In this document: positions 8,853 through 16,883 of the stretch, one piece after another
Layout of the letters: each line of letters starts with the position of its first letter
How positions within the stretch are numbered: position 1 is the first letter of the stretch
NCBI GenBank assembly: GCA_035294305.1
Contig: DATGLD010000043.1
Span: 4,740 to 68,739 of the forward strand
Length of the DNA stretch: 64,000 nucleotides
Origin: DASRBN01 sp035294305
GTDB lineage: Bacteria > Chloroflexota > Ktedonobacteria > Ktedonobacterales > Ktedonobacteraceae
Reading direction: 5' to 3'
The notes under the pieces: generated by a model
The model's database searches: none
Told to the model about the DNA's origin: nothing
The model's input: the letters and a program-made list of their open reading frames with translations, nothing else
Program-made: the position numbers and the translations under genes

Positions 8853-9665
8853 TTACATTCTTATCATATTTTCCGGCACTTCCCACATATTGTTTGCATC
8901 CTCTTGCAGGAAGACTCTTCTTTTCCCATTTTCTTCAATCAGTACCGGCATGCGTGTGGGGACGTGCTGCGTCGTTGTCGATTCCAGAGCCTGCTTCACG
9001 CTGGAAAATGCGGCGAGGTCGCGCAACTGGTGAATGGTGGCAAAGACGAGCGGAAATTCGTTGCGCTCGAAGCGTGCCAGGGCTTCAGAGGGCGCGATCC
9101 AGATGCCCTCGCTGGTTTCCAGGCGATCATGCGCGGCCTGCTGTTCCTCTGGTGCGGTGGCCACAAAGAAATAGGTATCGTAACGCTTGGGCATACCCTC
9201 GGGAGTAATCCAGTGCGCGAAATAGCCCAGCCTGTCGGTTGCCAGCACCAGGTTTTCGGTGCGCGCCATCTCTACCAGCGAGCCTTGACGCTGATTGAAT
9301 GCCTGGCGGTATGTCTCGAAACGCGCCATATTTTCATCGTTAAATGCCAGTATGCTTCCGCCCCGGTATGCAAGCAGGACGCCAGCTTCCTCGAACAATT
9401 CGCGGATGGCTGCTGCGCGCACTCCGCTGCCCGGCATAGTATGGCCTTCCGGGTCAGAGAGAGACTGCGCAACAGGCATGCTGAGACCTACCGCAAGCTC
9501 GGCAGCGCGATCATCCGGCTGCACAGAACCGCCGGGGAACACGTAGACATCTGGCATAAAATCGCTCTGGATGACACGTCGCACCATAAATACTTCGATG
9601 CCATCTCCTGCTGCCGTGTCGCGCAATACCATTACCGCCGAGGCTATGCGAGGCTGAACCGCCAT
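8853..9665 (-). CDS. NUDIX hydrolase (NUDT19/CoA-diphosphatase-like)
   Basis: 270 aa. The Nudix box is split by an insertion: VFPGGSVQPDD is followed about 40 residues later by AAIRELFEEAGVLLA, supplying the REx2EE metal-binding glutamates. This arrangement is typical of NUDT19-like and related bacterial hydrolases, which cleave nucleoside-diphosphate-type bonds such as in CoA esters. The substrate is not determined here. It is probably cotranscribed with the small unknown gene after it, and it is divergent from the FAH-family operon. Confidence 0.88.
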   Translation of the reverse strand: MAVQPRIASAVMVLRDTAAGDGIEVFMVRRVIQSDFMPDVYVFPGGSVQPDDRAAELAVGLSMPVAQSLSDPEGHTMPGSGVRAAAIRELFEEAGVLLAYRGGSILAFNDENMARFETYRQAFNQRQGSLVEMARTENLVLATDRLGYFAHWITPEGMPKRYDTYFFVATAPEEQQAAHDRLETSEGIWIAPSEALARFERNEFPLVFATIHQLRDLAAFSSVKQALESTTTQHVPTRMPVLIEENGKRRVFLQEDANNMWEVPENMIRM

Positions 9666-9772
9666 AAAACGTTCTCCATTCTTGTTTGACTTTGAAATAC
9701 ACCTTGCTGTTATCGTACCATATAGGTAGCTATTCTGAACAGAAGCTATTTATTGTACGCAAGGAGGTCTTT

Positions 9773-10711
9773 ATGAGACTGGTGAGCTTTTCTTCGAGCG
9801 ATATTCCGCAGGTGCGCCTGGGCATAGTGAAGGATAATGAAATCGTCGATGTTGACCTGGCGGCGCGAGCGCTGAATGTGACCCCATACGAACACATGCT
9901 TGACCTGCTCGATCATTATGAGCAAGGGGTGCAGAGCCTGCATGCGATCCTGGAGAAAGCAGGCAACCGGCGCTTCAGCGAGGTCAAGACGTTCACCGAT
10001 ATTGGGGCTGCGCACGATTTGAGCAATGTGCAACTTGCCGCCCCTATTCCGCGTCCGCGCAAAAATATCATGTGCCTGGGCTGGAATTATGCCGAACACC
10101 GGCGTGAGACGGCGGCCATACGCGGTCAGGACGCCAGCCTGCCGGAATATCCCGTGATCTTCACCAAAGCCCCGACTACGGTCAATGGGCCATATAGCGA
10201 TATCGTGATCGACCCGGCAGTCTCAGAGCAGATCGACTGGGAGGCCGAACTGGCGGTCATTATCGGCAAGGGCGGCAAGAATATACGTGAAGAGGATGCT
10301 CTCTCGCATGTCTTTGGCTATAGCGTTCTGAACGATGTCACCGCGCGCGACCTGCAATCGCGCCACAAGCAGTTCTTCAAAGGCAAAAGCGTCGATGGCT
10401 ACTGCCCGATGGGGCCGTGGGTCGTAACCGCCGATGAAATCGCAGACCCGCAGGAACTACATCTTTGCCTGCGCGTCAACGGCGAGGCCAAGCAGGATGG
10501 CAATACCAACCAGATGATCTTTACCGTGAGCAGGATCATTGCCGACCTCTCGCTGGGGATGACGCTGGAACCGGGCGATATCATTGCCACCGGCACGCCC
10601 AGCGGCGTAGGCTTTGCGCGCAACCCACCCGAATATCTTCACGACGGCGATGTGGTAGAAACCGAGATCGATGGCATCGGCACGCTGCGAAACAGGGTTG
10701 TGAGGAAATAA
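9773..10711 (+). CDS. Fumarylacetoacetate hydrolase (FAH) family protein
   Basis: 312 aa, cytosolic. The FAH fold begins around residue 75 with IPRPRKNIMCLGWNYAEH; KAPTTVNGPYSDIV and the metal-binding EAELAVIIGKGGKNI are intact, and the C-terminus carries GDIIATGTPSGVGF. Family members hydrolyse or decarboxylate 2-keto acids in aromatic catabolism, or act as acylpyruvases; the exact substrate is unknown. AAGGAGG at 9761-9767 lies 5 nt before the ATG at 9773, so the longer reading from 9686 is rejected. It heads an operon with the cupin (5 nt downstream) and the SnoaL-like gene. Confidence 0.92.
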   Translation: MRLVSFSSSDIPQVRLGIVKDNEIVDVDLAARALNVTPYEHMLDLLDHYEQGVQSLHAILEKAGNRRFSEVKTFTDIGAAHDLSNVQLAAPIPRPRKNIMCLGWNYAEHRRETAAIRGQDASLPEYPVIFTKAPTTVNGPYSDIVIDPAVSEQIDWEAELAVIIGKGGKNIREEDALSHVFGYSVLNDVTARDLQSRHKQFFKGKSVDGYCPMGPWVVTADEIADPQELHLCLRVNGEAKQDGNTNQMIFTVSRIIADLSLGMTLEPGDIIATGTPSGVGFARNPPEYLHDGDVVETEIDGIGTLRNRVVRK

Positions 10712-10716
10712 ACAAT

Positions 10717-11070
10717 ATGGACGCTTTTGAACTCTCCGAACTGATCAATCAGCACAGCCAATCGATTGATGCCTACCTGGAATTTTTGCGCGTCCCCGCC
10801 CTTAGTATGGGGATGTACAAGCTCTCCGCGGGCGGGATCGATTTGCAGGAACCACATACAGAGGATGAAGTCTACTACATTCTCAGTGGGCGGGGCAGTA
10901 TCCAGGTAGGCGAGGAGAATCGAGCTGTGGAGCCGGGTACAATAGTCTTCGTGGGCGCGAACGTCGAACATCGCTTTCACTCGATTACTGAGGATTTGAT
11001 GATCCTGGTCTTCTTTGCGCCGGCGGAATATACGCTGGCGCCGGAGAACGAGAATATTGAGGAAGAGTGA
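10717..11070 (+). CDS. Cupin-domain protein
   Basis: 117 aa, one cupin barrel. Motif 1 reads PHTEDEVYYILSGRG and motif 2 PGTIVFVGANVEHRFHSI, with the histidines and glutamate expected to bind a metal, though the first HxH is reduced to one His (HTE). It begins 5 nt after the stop of the FAH-family gene, so it is in the same operon. Small stand-alone cupins can be dioxygenases, isomerases or ligand sensors; its association with an FAH-family enzyme suggests catabolism of a keto acid or aromatic compound, as inference only. Confidence 0.88.
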   Translation: MDAFELSELINQHSQSIDAYLEFLRVPALSMGMYKLSAGGIDLQEPHTEDEVYYILSGRGSIQVGEENRAVEPGTIVFVGANVEHRFHSITEDLMILVFFAPAEYTLAPENENIEEE

Positions 11071-11137
11071 TTTTGCCTCTAACTCTCTGCCCTTATTCGT
11101 GTATAAGGTAACAGCAGATAGTAAGGAGGAATCTCTA

Positions 11138-11698
11138 TTGAACGCGACGGAGACAGTACAGACATTTATCACGGCCCTGCAATCCGGGGATATGGATCTG
11201 GCGGCGCAATATATGATGGACGACTTTGTGTTCGAGGGCTGGACGCCGCAGGCGTTGAACAAGGGCGAGTTTCTGGCGCTACAGAGTGGATTGCACGCCG
11301 CGATGCCCGATTATGCCTTTAATCTGAGCGACACGCGTGAGGAAGATGGCGCAGTGGATGCCTTCATACAGCTATCGGGGACGCATACACAAACATTGAG
11401 CCTGCCTATGTTTGGCGTGCCACTTGTCCCTTACACTGGCATATCTGTTGGGCTGCCGCAAACGCGCACGCGCTTCACAGTGACGGATGGGAAGGTAGCG
11501 CGTATGCAGGTCGAGCGGCTGCCGGGAGGAGGGCTGAATGGCCTGCTCCAGCAGATCGATACGGAATTGCTGCTCTCACCACAGGTTGGCACTATCTACG
11601 AGCTTGCGCGCGACGAGCGCGAGCAGGAAATGGAGGCGCACGGCCAAACACCTCCATGGCGGGATGCGAGTACGATGATGGATAAGGATGCCGGCTAG
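11138..11698 (+). CDS. SnoaL-like / NTF2-fold protein
   Basis: 186 aa with the start pattern TETVQTFITALQSGDMDLAAQYMMDDFVFEGW, typical of SnoaL-like polyketide-cyclase-type NTF2 folds. The later part (LPMFGVPLVPYTGISVGLPQ, then TVTDGKVARMQVE) completes the cone-shaped fold; a C-terminal helical extension of about 40 aa follows. The start is a TTG at 11138, 8 nt after AAGGAGG (11123-11129). It is third in the FAH-cupin operon after a 67-nt gap and convergent with the next gene. No catalytic role can be assigned. Confidence 0.8.
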   Translation: MNATETVQTFITALQSGDMDLAAQYMMDDFVFEGWTPQALNKGEFLALQSGLHAAMPDYAFNLSDTREEDGAVDAFIQLSGTHTQTLSLPMFGVPLVPYTGISVGLPQTRTRFTVTDGKVARMQVERLPGGGLNGLLQQIDTELLLSPQVGTIYELARDEREQEMEAHGQTPPWRDASTMMDKDAG

Positions 11699-11699
11699 T

Positions 11700-12386
11700 T
11701 CATGATTCATCAAAGCCGGTATAATATTCGTGATTGCGCGTGGCGATCCTGGCCCCCAGGTAGCTTACGGCTGCCGCTACCAGGGCCGTCACTGCCAGCA
11801 AGACCAGCGCGCCTAAGAACCCGCTCACGATACCGCCCGCTTCGCCATTAAAGCCGGGCGTGGTGGCATCGGGATATTGAGGAATCAGGTGGATAAGATA
11901 GTTGATGACCGAGGCGACGATGCCGGCCAGAAAACCTGCCAGAAAGCCTAGCCTGCGATCAACCGCCACTTTGCCTGTAATGAAGCCCGCGATAAAGTAG
12001 AACAGCAGGCTGATGAACGATGTCAGGCAAAAGAGGCCGACCACGGCTCCGAGCTGGTTCAAGGTCATCTGGCCTTGAGGCACATGTTTTACACTGTTGT
12101 AAATGGGCGCGTTGAGAAGGGTCACGATGATGCCCTGTAGAGCAACGATGATGCCGGTGATGATGCCGGTGATCAGCGTATGGCGCGTCCTACGAGGGGG
12201 CAATTGAGGAGTGTATGGCGCATTACGCTGGTGAAGAGGCGCGTGAGTCTGAAAGCGCGGTCTGCGAGGGCTAGCGGCGCCATGCTCCGATTCAAAGTCG
12301 TCGATCTCTGTTTCAGCGTCGAATGGATCACGGCGCTTCTTGCCCTGCGGCTGGTGCAGGGGATATTCCGAATCCGGGTGAGCCAT
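11700..12386 (-). CDS. Four-helix membrane protein of unknown function
   Basis: 228 aa. The first ~65 residues are charged and proline-rich (QPQGKKRRDPFDAETEIDDF), so probably a cytosolic disordered tail. Four hydrophobic segments follow, at about 70-92, 108-135, 143-165 and 185-210, with glycine-rich LGFLAGFLAGIVASVINYL in the third. A GGGAGG precedes the ATG at 12386. It lies 17 nt downstream of the signal peptidase I gene on the same strand and is probably cotranscribed with it. No family recognised. Confidence 0.75.
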   Translation of the reverse strand: MAHPDSEYPLHQPQGKKRRDPFDAETEIDDFESEHGAASPRRPRFQTHAPLHQRNAPYTPQLPPRRTRHTLITGIITGIIVALQGIIVTLLNAPIYNSVKHVPQGQMTLNQLGAVVGLFCLTSFISLLFYFIAGFITGKVAVDRRLGFLAGFLAGIVASVINYLIHLIPQYPDATTPGFNGEAGGIVSGFLGALVLLAVTALVAAAVSYLGARIATRNHEYYTGFDES

Positions 12387-12403
12387 GCAGTCCTCCCTTT
12401 CCT

Positions 12404-13075
12404 TCAGGAGCCAGGTTTAATCTGCGCGTAAACCGACGAATAGGTATTGATAAGCTGCCAATGGTTACTCGGCCAGTAAACCATGACGGCTTTACCGATG
12501 ATATCGTCCCTGGGCAATAGACCCCAATCACGCGAATCATCGCTTTCAGGGCGATTATCGCCCATGACGAAATATTCATTAGCCGGAACTTTCACCGTCT
12601 CTCCGATGAAATTAACGGGCGCGCTGATGTATGGTTCTTTCAGCGTGACCCCATCCACCGTGACAGTCTTGCCGGTCAGTACCAGTGTATCACCCGGCAG
12701 GCCGATAACGCGTTTAATAAGATTTTTCGTCGTATCGCGGGGCCATTCAAAAACAATTACATCCCCCCGCTCAGGAGAATGGAAGAGGTAGGCGACTTTA
12801 TTGACCAGTACATATTCACCATTCTGTAACCCTGGCTCCATACTGATGCCATCGACAAGGTAGTTCTGCACAGTGAAGTGGATGACGACGAAGATGAAGA
12901 GCGTCAGTGCGATAGTTTCAATTATCTCGCGCGCCACGTGGGACGAGTGTTTTTGTGAAGTATTTTTCTGCGTAGTGCTTTCTTGTGATGTGCTTTTCAA
13001 TTTGATCCTCTCAAGCCTCGGAATAATTCTGCCTATATGATGCCTATTATAACTGAACGCCGGAATTGATTCCAT
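12404..13075 (-). CDS. lepB: Signal peptidase I
   Basis: Cleaves signal peptides from proteins exported by Sec or Tat. One N-terminal membrane anchor (IIETIALTLFIFVVIHFTVQ) is followed by the catalytic serine in SMEPGLQNGEYV, the general-base lysine in NLIKRVIGLPGD, and GDNRPESDDSRDWG, all intact. The ATG at 13075 lacks a ribosome binding site; an in-frame TTG at 13000 is preceded by GAGAGGATCAAA and gives a 198-aa protein with a shorter cytosolic tail, which may be the true start. It sits between the PMT-like glycosyltransferase and the four-helix protein on the same strand. Confidence 0.95.
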   Translation of the reverse strand: MESIPAFSYNRHHIGRIIPRLERIKLKSTSQESTTQKNTSQKHSSHVAREIIETIALTLFIFVVIHFTVQNYLVDGISMEPGLQNGEYVLVNKVAYLFHSPERGDVIVFEWPRDTTKNLIKRVIGLPGDTLVLTGKTVTVDGVTLKEPYISAPVNFIGETVKVPANEYFVMGDNRPESDDSRDWGLLPRDDIIGKAVMVYWPSNHWQLINTYSSVYAQIKPGS

Positions 13076-13136
13076 TATCTAGGACTGCTGATTAGCCAGA
13101 TGCGCCGCGAGATTCTTCTGGATAATCACCAGTTCT

Positions 13137-14882
13137 CTATCCTCTGGGAAGATAAACCACATATCCCTCAAGCACCAGGCGCTGAAAAGCATTGCTGAAC
13201 TGAGGGTCGCTGCGCATTCTGGCATCGAGGAGCCGTACCTGGGGGCTGCCTTGTGGAAAGACGTAAGCAGGGTGGGAAGCCGCTCTGACGATGGCACGAT
13301 AAGGAGCATACCGGTCGAACCCGGGACTAAGGTTGTCATCGAGCGAACTGCAAATAATTTGCTCCTGGCTTTGAAAAATGAGGCGATTGCAAGTCCAGTA
13401 CTCTGAATAGATGCGCGTGGCATGAAGATCGAGCAGGTCCTGCACCAGGGCTTTTTGCCGCGTATAGAGCGTCTGAGCCGCAGGGATCTGAGTAACTGTA
13501 TTCAATGTGCCCAGCACAAACATGAACAGGATGAGCAGCAGGAAAGCTACTCGCGCAAGAAAGACGCTGCCGCTTCTCCAGTTTGCGAACGAACGCGACA
13601 AATGCCGGCCACTTAATCCTCTCCACAGCGGCCAGATGACAGCGGGCAAGGCAACGAGCACACATTCAAGGTAGCGGGCAGTGGGCGCGGGAAACGCGGC
13701 CGCCACGGAACTGAGCGCGTATAGCAGAATAGTGCCGCCAGCACTCACCAGCAACATCAGGCGGCAGAACTGGCGTATCACCTGTTGTCGCTCCTCAACT
13801 GACCAGTTCTGGTTCAGCAACAAAGCGCCCCTACGTGCGCGCCAGATCGCAGCCACAGTAAAACACGTGGCAATTGTCCATAGAATCAAGTAGCCAAGAC
13901 TCCAGCCGGTCTGGAGAACGATACAAGACACATCTGGCGTTCCAAAGTAGGGGAAAGCCTGCGTCGGACAGAGCGGATTAAACCCGGTCGCGTCCGGCAG
14001 GCTGATCATCAGCGTGCCAACGATCTGCTGCAAGAATGGAAGGTGCAACTGGGAGCCAGAACGATCAATACTGAGCAAAACCGCGAGTGAATTTTGCTGT
14101 ATTGGCGCGGTTACATTGTAATAAATCAGGGGAAAGGCCCCGATCACTATACCGAGCAACAGGCAGAGACCCGCCCATGAGCGAAGTTCGCGGCGGCAGA
14201 ACAAGAGCAAAAGTACGGCACCGCTAGCGAGAAAAGGCAGGATCAAGAAATCGACCCACAACGCGAGACCAACTACCAGACCGAGAACGCCGTAAATAAA
14301 AATGCGCTGTGCTGTTGTACGTGAATGTTCATCGATAGAATGATACGAGAGAACCAGCCAGGAGACGACGAAGCTGATGAAAGCTGCAAAGAAGAGCGTC
14401 TCCGGGTATTCGCCGACCGCTTTGAGTTGCCGCGTAAGGATTTCCGCTGAACCAAAACAGAAGAGGACGAGAGTAAAGAGGGCAAGTTTCCGCGTATAGA
14501 GCAAGCGCGTAACATAATACATGCAGATGACAAAAAGTGGATAGAACGGCAAAAGGCCGAGCCGCAACGTGAAAGTGGAGGGGCCGAAGAGGTGAAATAA
14601 TGGGGCGGCAATATAGCCCTCCAGTGGACCCAGGTAGGGCAGACCGTAGAAGAAAATGGGCCATTCGCCATTATAGGCGATATGACGCGCCAGGAGGCCC
14701 ATGTTCGCTTCATCGCTATTGGTCACTGGCCAGTTATAAGAGATGAGGATAAAGCGCACCAGCGTGGCAATGAAAATGAGCGCAAGAACGCCAAGCATTT
14801 CCCTGCTGATGCGCAGGTGTTTTCTACTCACAGGGTACGGCATACAGATTGCTGACTTTTTCTCCTTTACCTTATCCACCAT
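13137..14882 (-). CDS. Membrane glycosyltransferase, PMT/GT39-like (GT-C fold)
   Basis: 581 aa with about 11 hydrophobic segments. After the first helix comes NSDEANMGLLARHIAYNGEW; the Asp-Glu pair in this first periplasmic loop is the hallmark of GT-C polyprenyl-phosphate sugar transferases such as the PMT and ArnT families. PIFFYGLPYLGPLEGYIAAPLF fits the second helix region. It likely transfers a lipid-linked sugar to an extracellular acceptor; donor and acceptor are unknown. Gap to the signal peptidase gene is 61 nt, so an operon is possible. Confidence 0.82.
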   Translation of the reverse strand: MVDKVKEKKSAICMPYPVSRKHLRISREMLGVLALIFIATLVRFILISYNWPVTNSDEANMGLLARHIAYNGEWPIFFYGLPYLGPLEGYIAAPLFHLFGPSTFTLRLGLLPFYPLFVICMYYVTRLLYTRKLALFTLVLFCFGSAEILTRQLKAVGEYPETLFFAAFISFVVSWLVLSYHSIDEHSRTTAQRIFIYGVLGLVVGLALWVDFLILPFLASGAVLLLLFCRRELRSWAGLCLLLGIVIGAFPLIYYNVTAPIQQNSLAVLLSIDRSGSQLHLPFLQQIVGTLMISLPDATGFNPLCPTQAFPYFGTPDVSCIVLQTGWSLGYLILWTIATCFTVAAIWRARRGALLLNQNWSVEERQQVIRQFCRLMLLVSAGGTILLYALSSVAAAFPAPTARYLECVLVALPAVIWPLWRGLSGRHLSRSFANWRSGSVFLARVAFLLLILFMFVLGTLNTVTQIPAAQTLYTRQKALVQDLLDLHATRIYSEYWTCNRLIFQSQEQIICSSLDDNLSPGFDRYAPYRAIVRAASHPAYVFPQGSPQVRLLDARMRSDPQFSNAFQRLVLEGYVVYLPRG

Positions 14883-14943
14883 GGTATGGACGAATAAAGC
14901 GAGGAAAAAGTCTCATAAGGGGACGGAAGAATTCCCACGAGGA

Positions 14944-15327
14944 TTACCACTGGCGGATGATCAGGTGGCCTTGCGCGACGGCGTGAACGATATCGGCGCG
15001 GCTGACGATACCCACCAGTTTGCCATGCTCTACAACCGGAACACGCTTGATCTTGCGCTCGGTAAGGAGCATGGCAATCTCGCTGACGGGTGTATCCTCG
15101 TTGACCACGAGCAGCTCATGGCTCATAATGTCCGCTACCCGTAATCCGTCGCGGTTGACTTTGCTGATAATGTCGGCCTCTGTAATGATCCCGATCAACT
15201 TGCCATCACCATCAACTACGGGTGCGCCACTAATACGGTGACTGTAAAGTAGTTGCGCGGCTTCCTGAGCGCTCGCCTCTGGCTGGATGGTACATACCTT
15301 GCGGGTCATAATGTCTCTTGCAATCAT
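14944..15327 (-). CDS. CBS-domain pair protein
   Basis: 127 aa made of two CBS domains and nothing else: IMTRKVCTIQPEASAQEAAQLL...HRISGAPVVDGDGKLIGIIT, then IMSHELLVVNEDTPVSEIAMLL...KIKRVPVVEHGKLVGIVSRADI. Such Bateman modules bind adenine nucleotides and often act as energy or redox sensors on partner proteins. AAAGGAG lies 8 nt before the ATG. Neighbouring genes do not reveal a partner. Confidence 0.92.
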   Translation of the reverse strand: MIARDIMTRKVCTIQPEASAQEAAQLLYSHRISGAPVVDGDGKLIGIITEADIISKVNRDGLRVADIMSHELLVVNEDTPVSEIAMLLTERKIKRVPVVEHGKLVGIVSRADIVHAVAQGHLIIRQW

Positions 15328-15545
15328 CTGGCACGCTCCTTTGAGTGCTGGTGAAAGGACAGGGACAGCAAAACTCCATCTCTATATATGATAACATACT
15401 CTTAGCCATATTCTAAGGGTCTTTGGAGAAAGTTTTCCCCTTATCTGACCTCGCCCAATCAGAGAATGCCGCCCCTGCAGCATTCCTTCATCCGATTGTC
15501 AAAATCATGAAGACAGGAAAGAGAGGAAGAATCAGGCGAGTGTGA

Positions 15546-16709
15546 TCAGCAATAGAATTCGATCAACGCCTGCGGGCTGCCGACCTGCGTCGTCAAATTA
15601 TCGCCGACGGCCCAGACGGTATTATCGTTGTAGGCGGCAACGGCGTACAGGTCATTTTCGTAGGAGCCGACATTGGGACTGGGAACAACGCTCCAGGTTG
15701 TACCGTTGAAGTATTCAATCAGCGTTTGATTCGTCACCATACTGCCGTTATAGGAGCCGATGGCCCAGGCATTGCTGGCGTCGGGGGCGCTTACGCTGTA
15801 GAGCATGCTGTTATACGAGCCGCCGTTGGGACTGGAGACGATTTTCCAGTCGCTGCCGTCCCATTGCTCGATCAGCGTATTGGCATAGCCGCCATTGCCA
15901 TAATAGCCCACGGCCAGGAATTGCGTTGTGCCACCGATGAGCGTAATGGACTGCAACCAGCTGCTCTCATTCCCCTGGTTGGGACTTTGCACAACACTCC
16001 AGCTGGTACCATCATAATGCAGGATAAGTGATTCAAATGTCGTCGTGTCCACACCAAGATTCTCATATGCGCCCACCGCATAGATATCACCGGCGGCATC
16101 TCCTGCTATGCCGTTGAGGTAGTTCAGTTCGGTTCCCACATTGGGGCTGGGAACGATACTCCAGCTCGTGCCATTCCAGTTTTCGATGAGCGTCTGCGAC
16201 GCGTTGGCGCCGGAATATCCTACGGCCCAGACATCGGTCGAAGAGATTACCGATACGGCGTTCAGCCGGTTGCTGGTTCCCGCGACATTGGGGCTGGCAA
16301 TGATACTCCAGCTGGTACCGTCCCAGTGTTCAATCAGGGTCGAATCAAGGCCGCCCGTATTCTCATAGCCCACCGCCCAGATATCATTAGCGGCGGCGGC
16401 GGCAACGCCATCAAGGACATCCAATTCAGATGCCGGACTGTTGGGGCTGGGAACAACCTGCCAGTTTGTGCCGTTCCATTGCTCAATCAGCGTCGAATTG
16501 TTATTATCACCGACTGCCCAGGCCGCGCTTGCAGCGACAGCCGTAACCGCCAATAAGCTGTTGCTTCCATTCACGGAGGGAGATGTCTGCGTTGACCACG
16601 AACCGCAAGAGGCAGACGCTACCGGGATTTTGCCGCGTACCAGGAATACGCCTATCACTATGGCCGCGGCCAGGAGAATGAGTGACGCTACGCGAAGAAA
16701 TCTAGACAT
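15546..16709 (-). CDS. Secreted or anchored beta-propeller repeat protein
   Basis: 387 aa from the ATG at 16709, which has GGAGAG upstream and puts the hydrophobic segment SLILLAAAIVIGVFLV at the N-terminus (signal peptide or anchor); the frame stays open upstream to 16832. The rest consists of about six repeats of 52-58 aa of the form TLIEQWNGTSWSIVPSPN..., then ...L.AV...S..DIWAVG. This pattern is common in extracellular propellers of Ktedonobacteria and Actinobacteria. Function is unknown; the repeats suggest a binding surface. Bases 15328-15545 downstream hold no gene. Confidence 0.78.
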   Translation of the reverse strand: MSRFLRVASLILLAAAIVIGVFLVRGKIPVASASCGSWSTQTSPSVNGSNSLLAVTAVAASAAWAVGDNNNSTLIEQWNGTNWQVVPSPNSPASELDVLDGVAAAAANDIWAVGYENTGGLDSTLIEHWDGTSWSIIASPNVAGTSNRLNAVSVISSTDVWAVGYSGANASQTLIENWNGTSWSIVPSPNVGTELNYLNGIAGDAAGDIYAVGAYENLGVDTTTFESLILHYDGTSWSVVQSPNQGNESSWLQSITLIGGTTQFLAVGYYGNGGYANTLIEQWDGSDWKIVSSPNGGSYNSMLYSVSAPDASNAWAIGSYNGSMVTNQTLIEYFNGTTWSVVPSPNVGSYENDLYAVAAYNDNTVWAVGDNLTTQVGSPQALIEFYC

Positions 16710-16883
16710 ATCTTCTCTCCGTACTTTGCTGATGAGCGTTGATGGTTGATAATCTGGAAATCCATGTTGATGATAGGTAGTAATGCGTAATAAAAAAGTT
16801 GAGAATGGGTTAAGAGTTCGTGGAGGAATCAAGCAAGGTGTTATAAAGTTTCGCTCAACATTAATCTTACCTATACCCTACCT

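Noticed and set aside
9686..9772. 29-codon upstream extension of the FAH-family protein
   Set aside because: AAGGAGG 5 nt before ATG 9773 marks the start; the extension has no family counterpart and crosses the promoter region.
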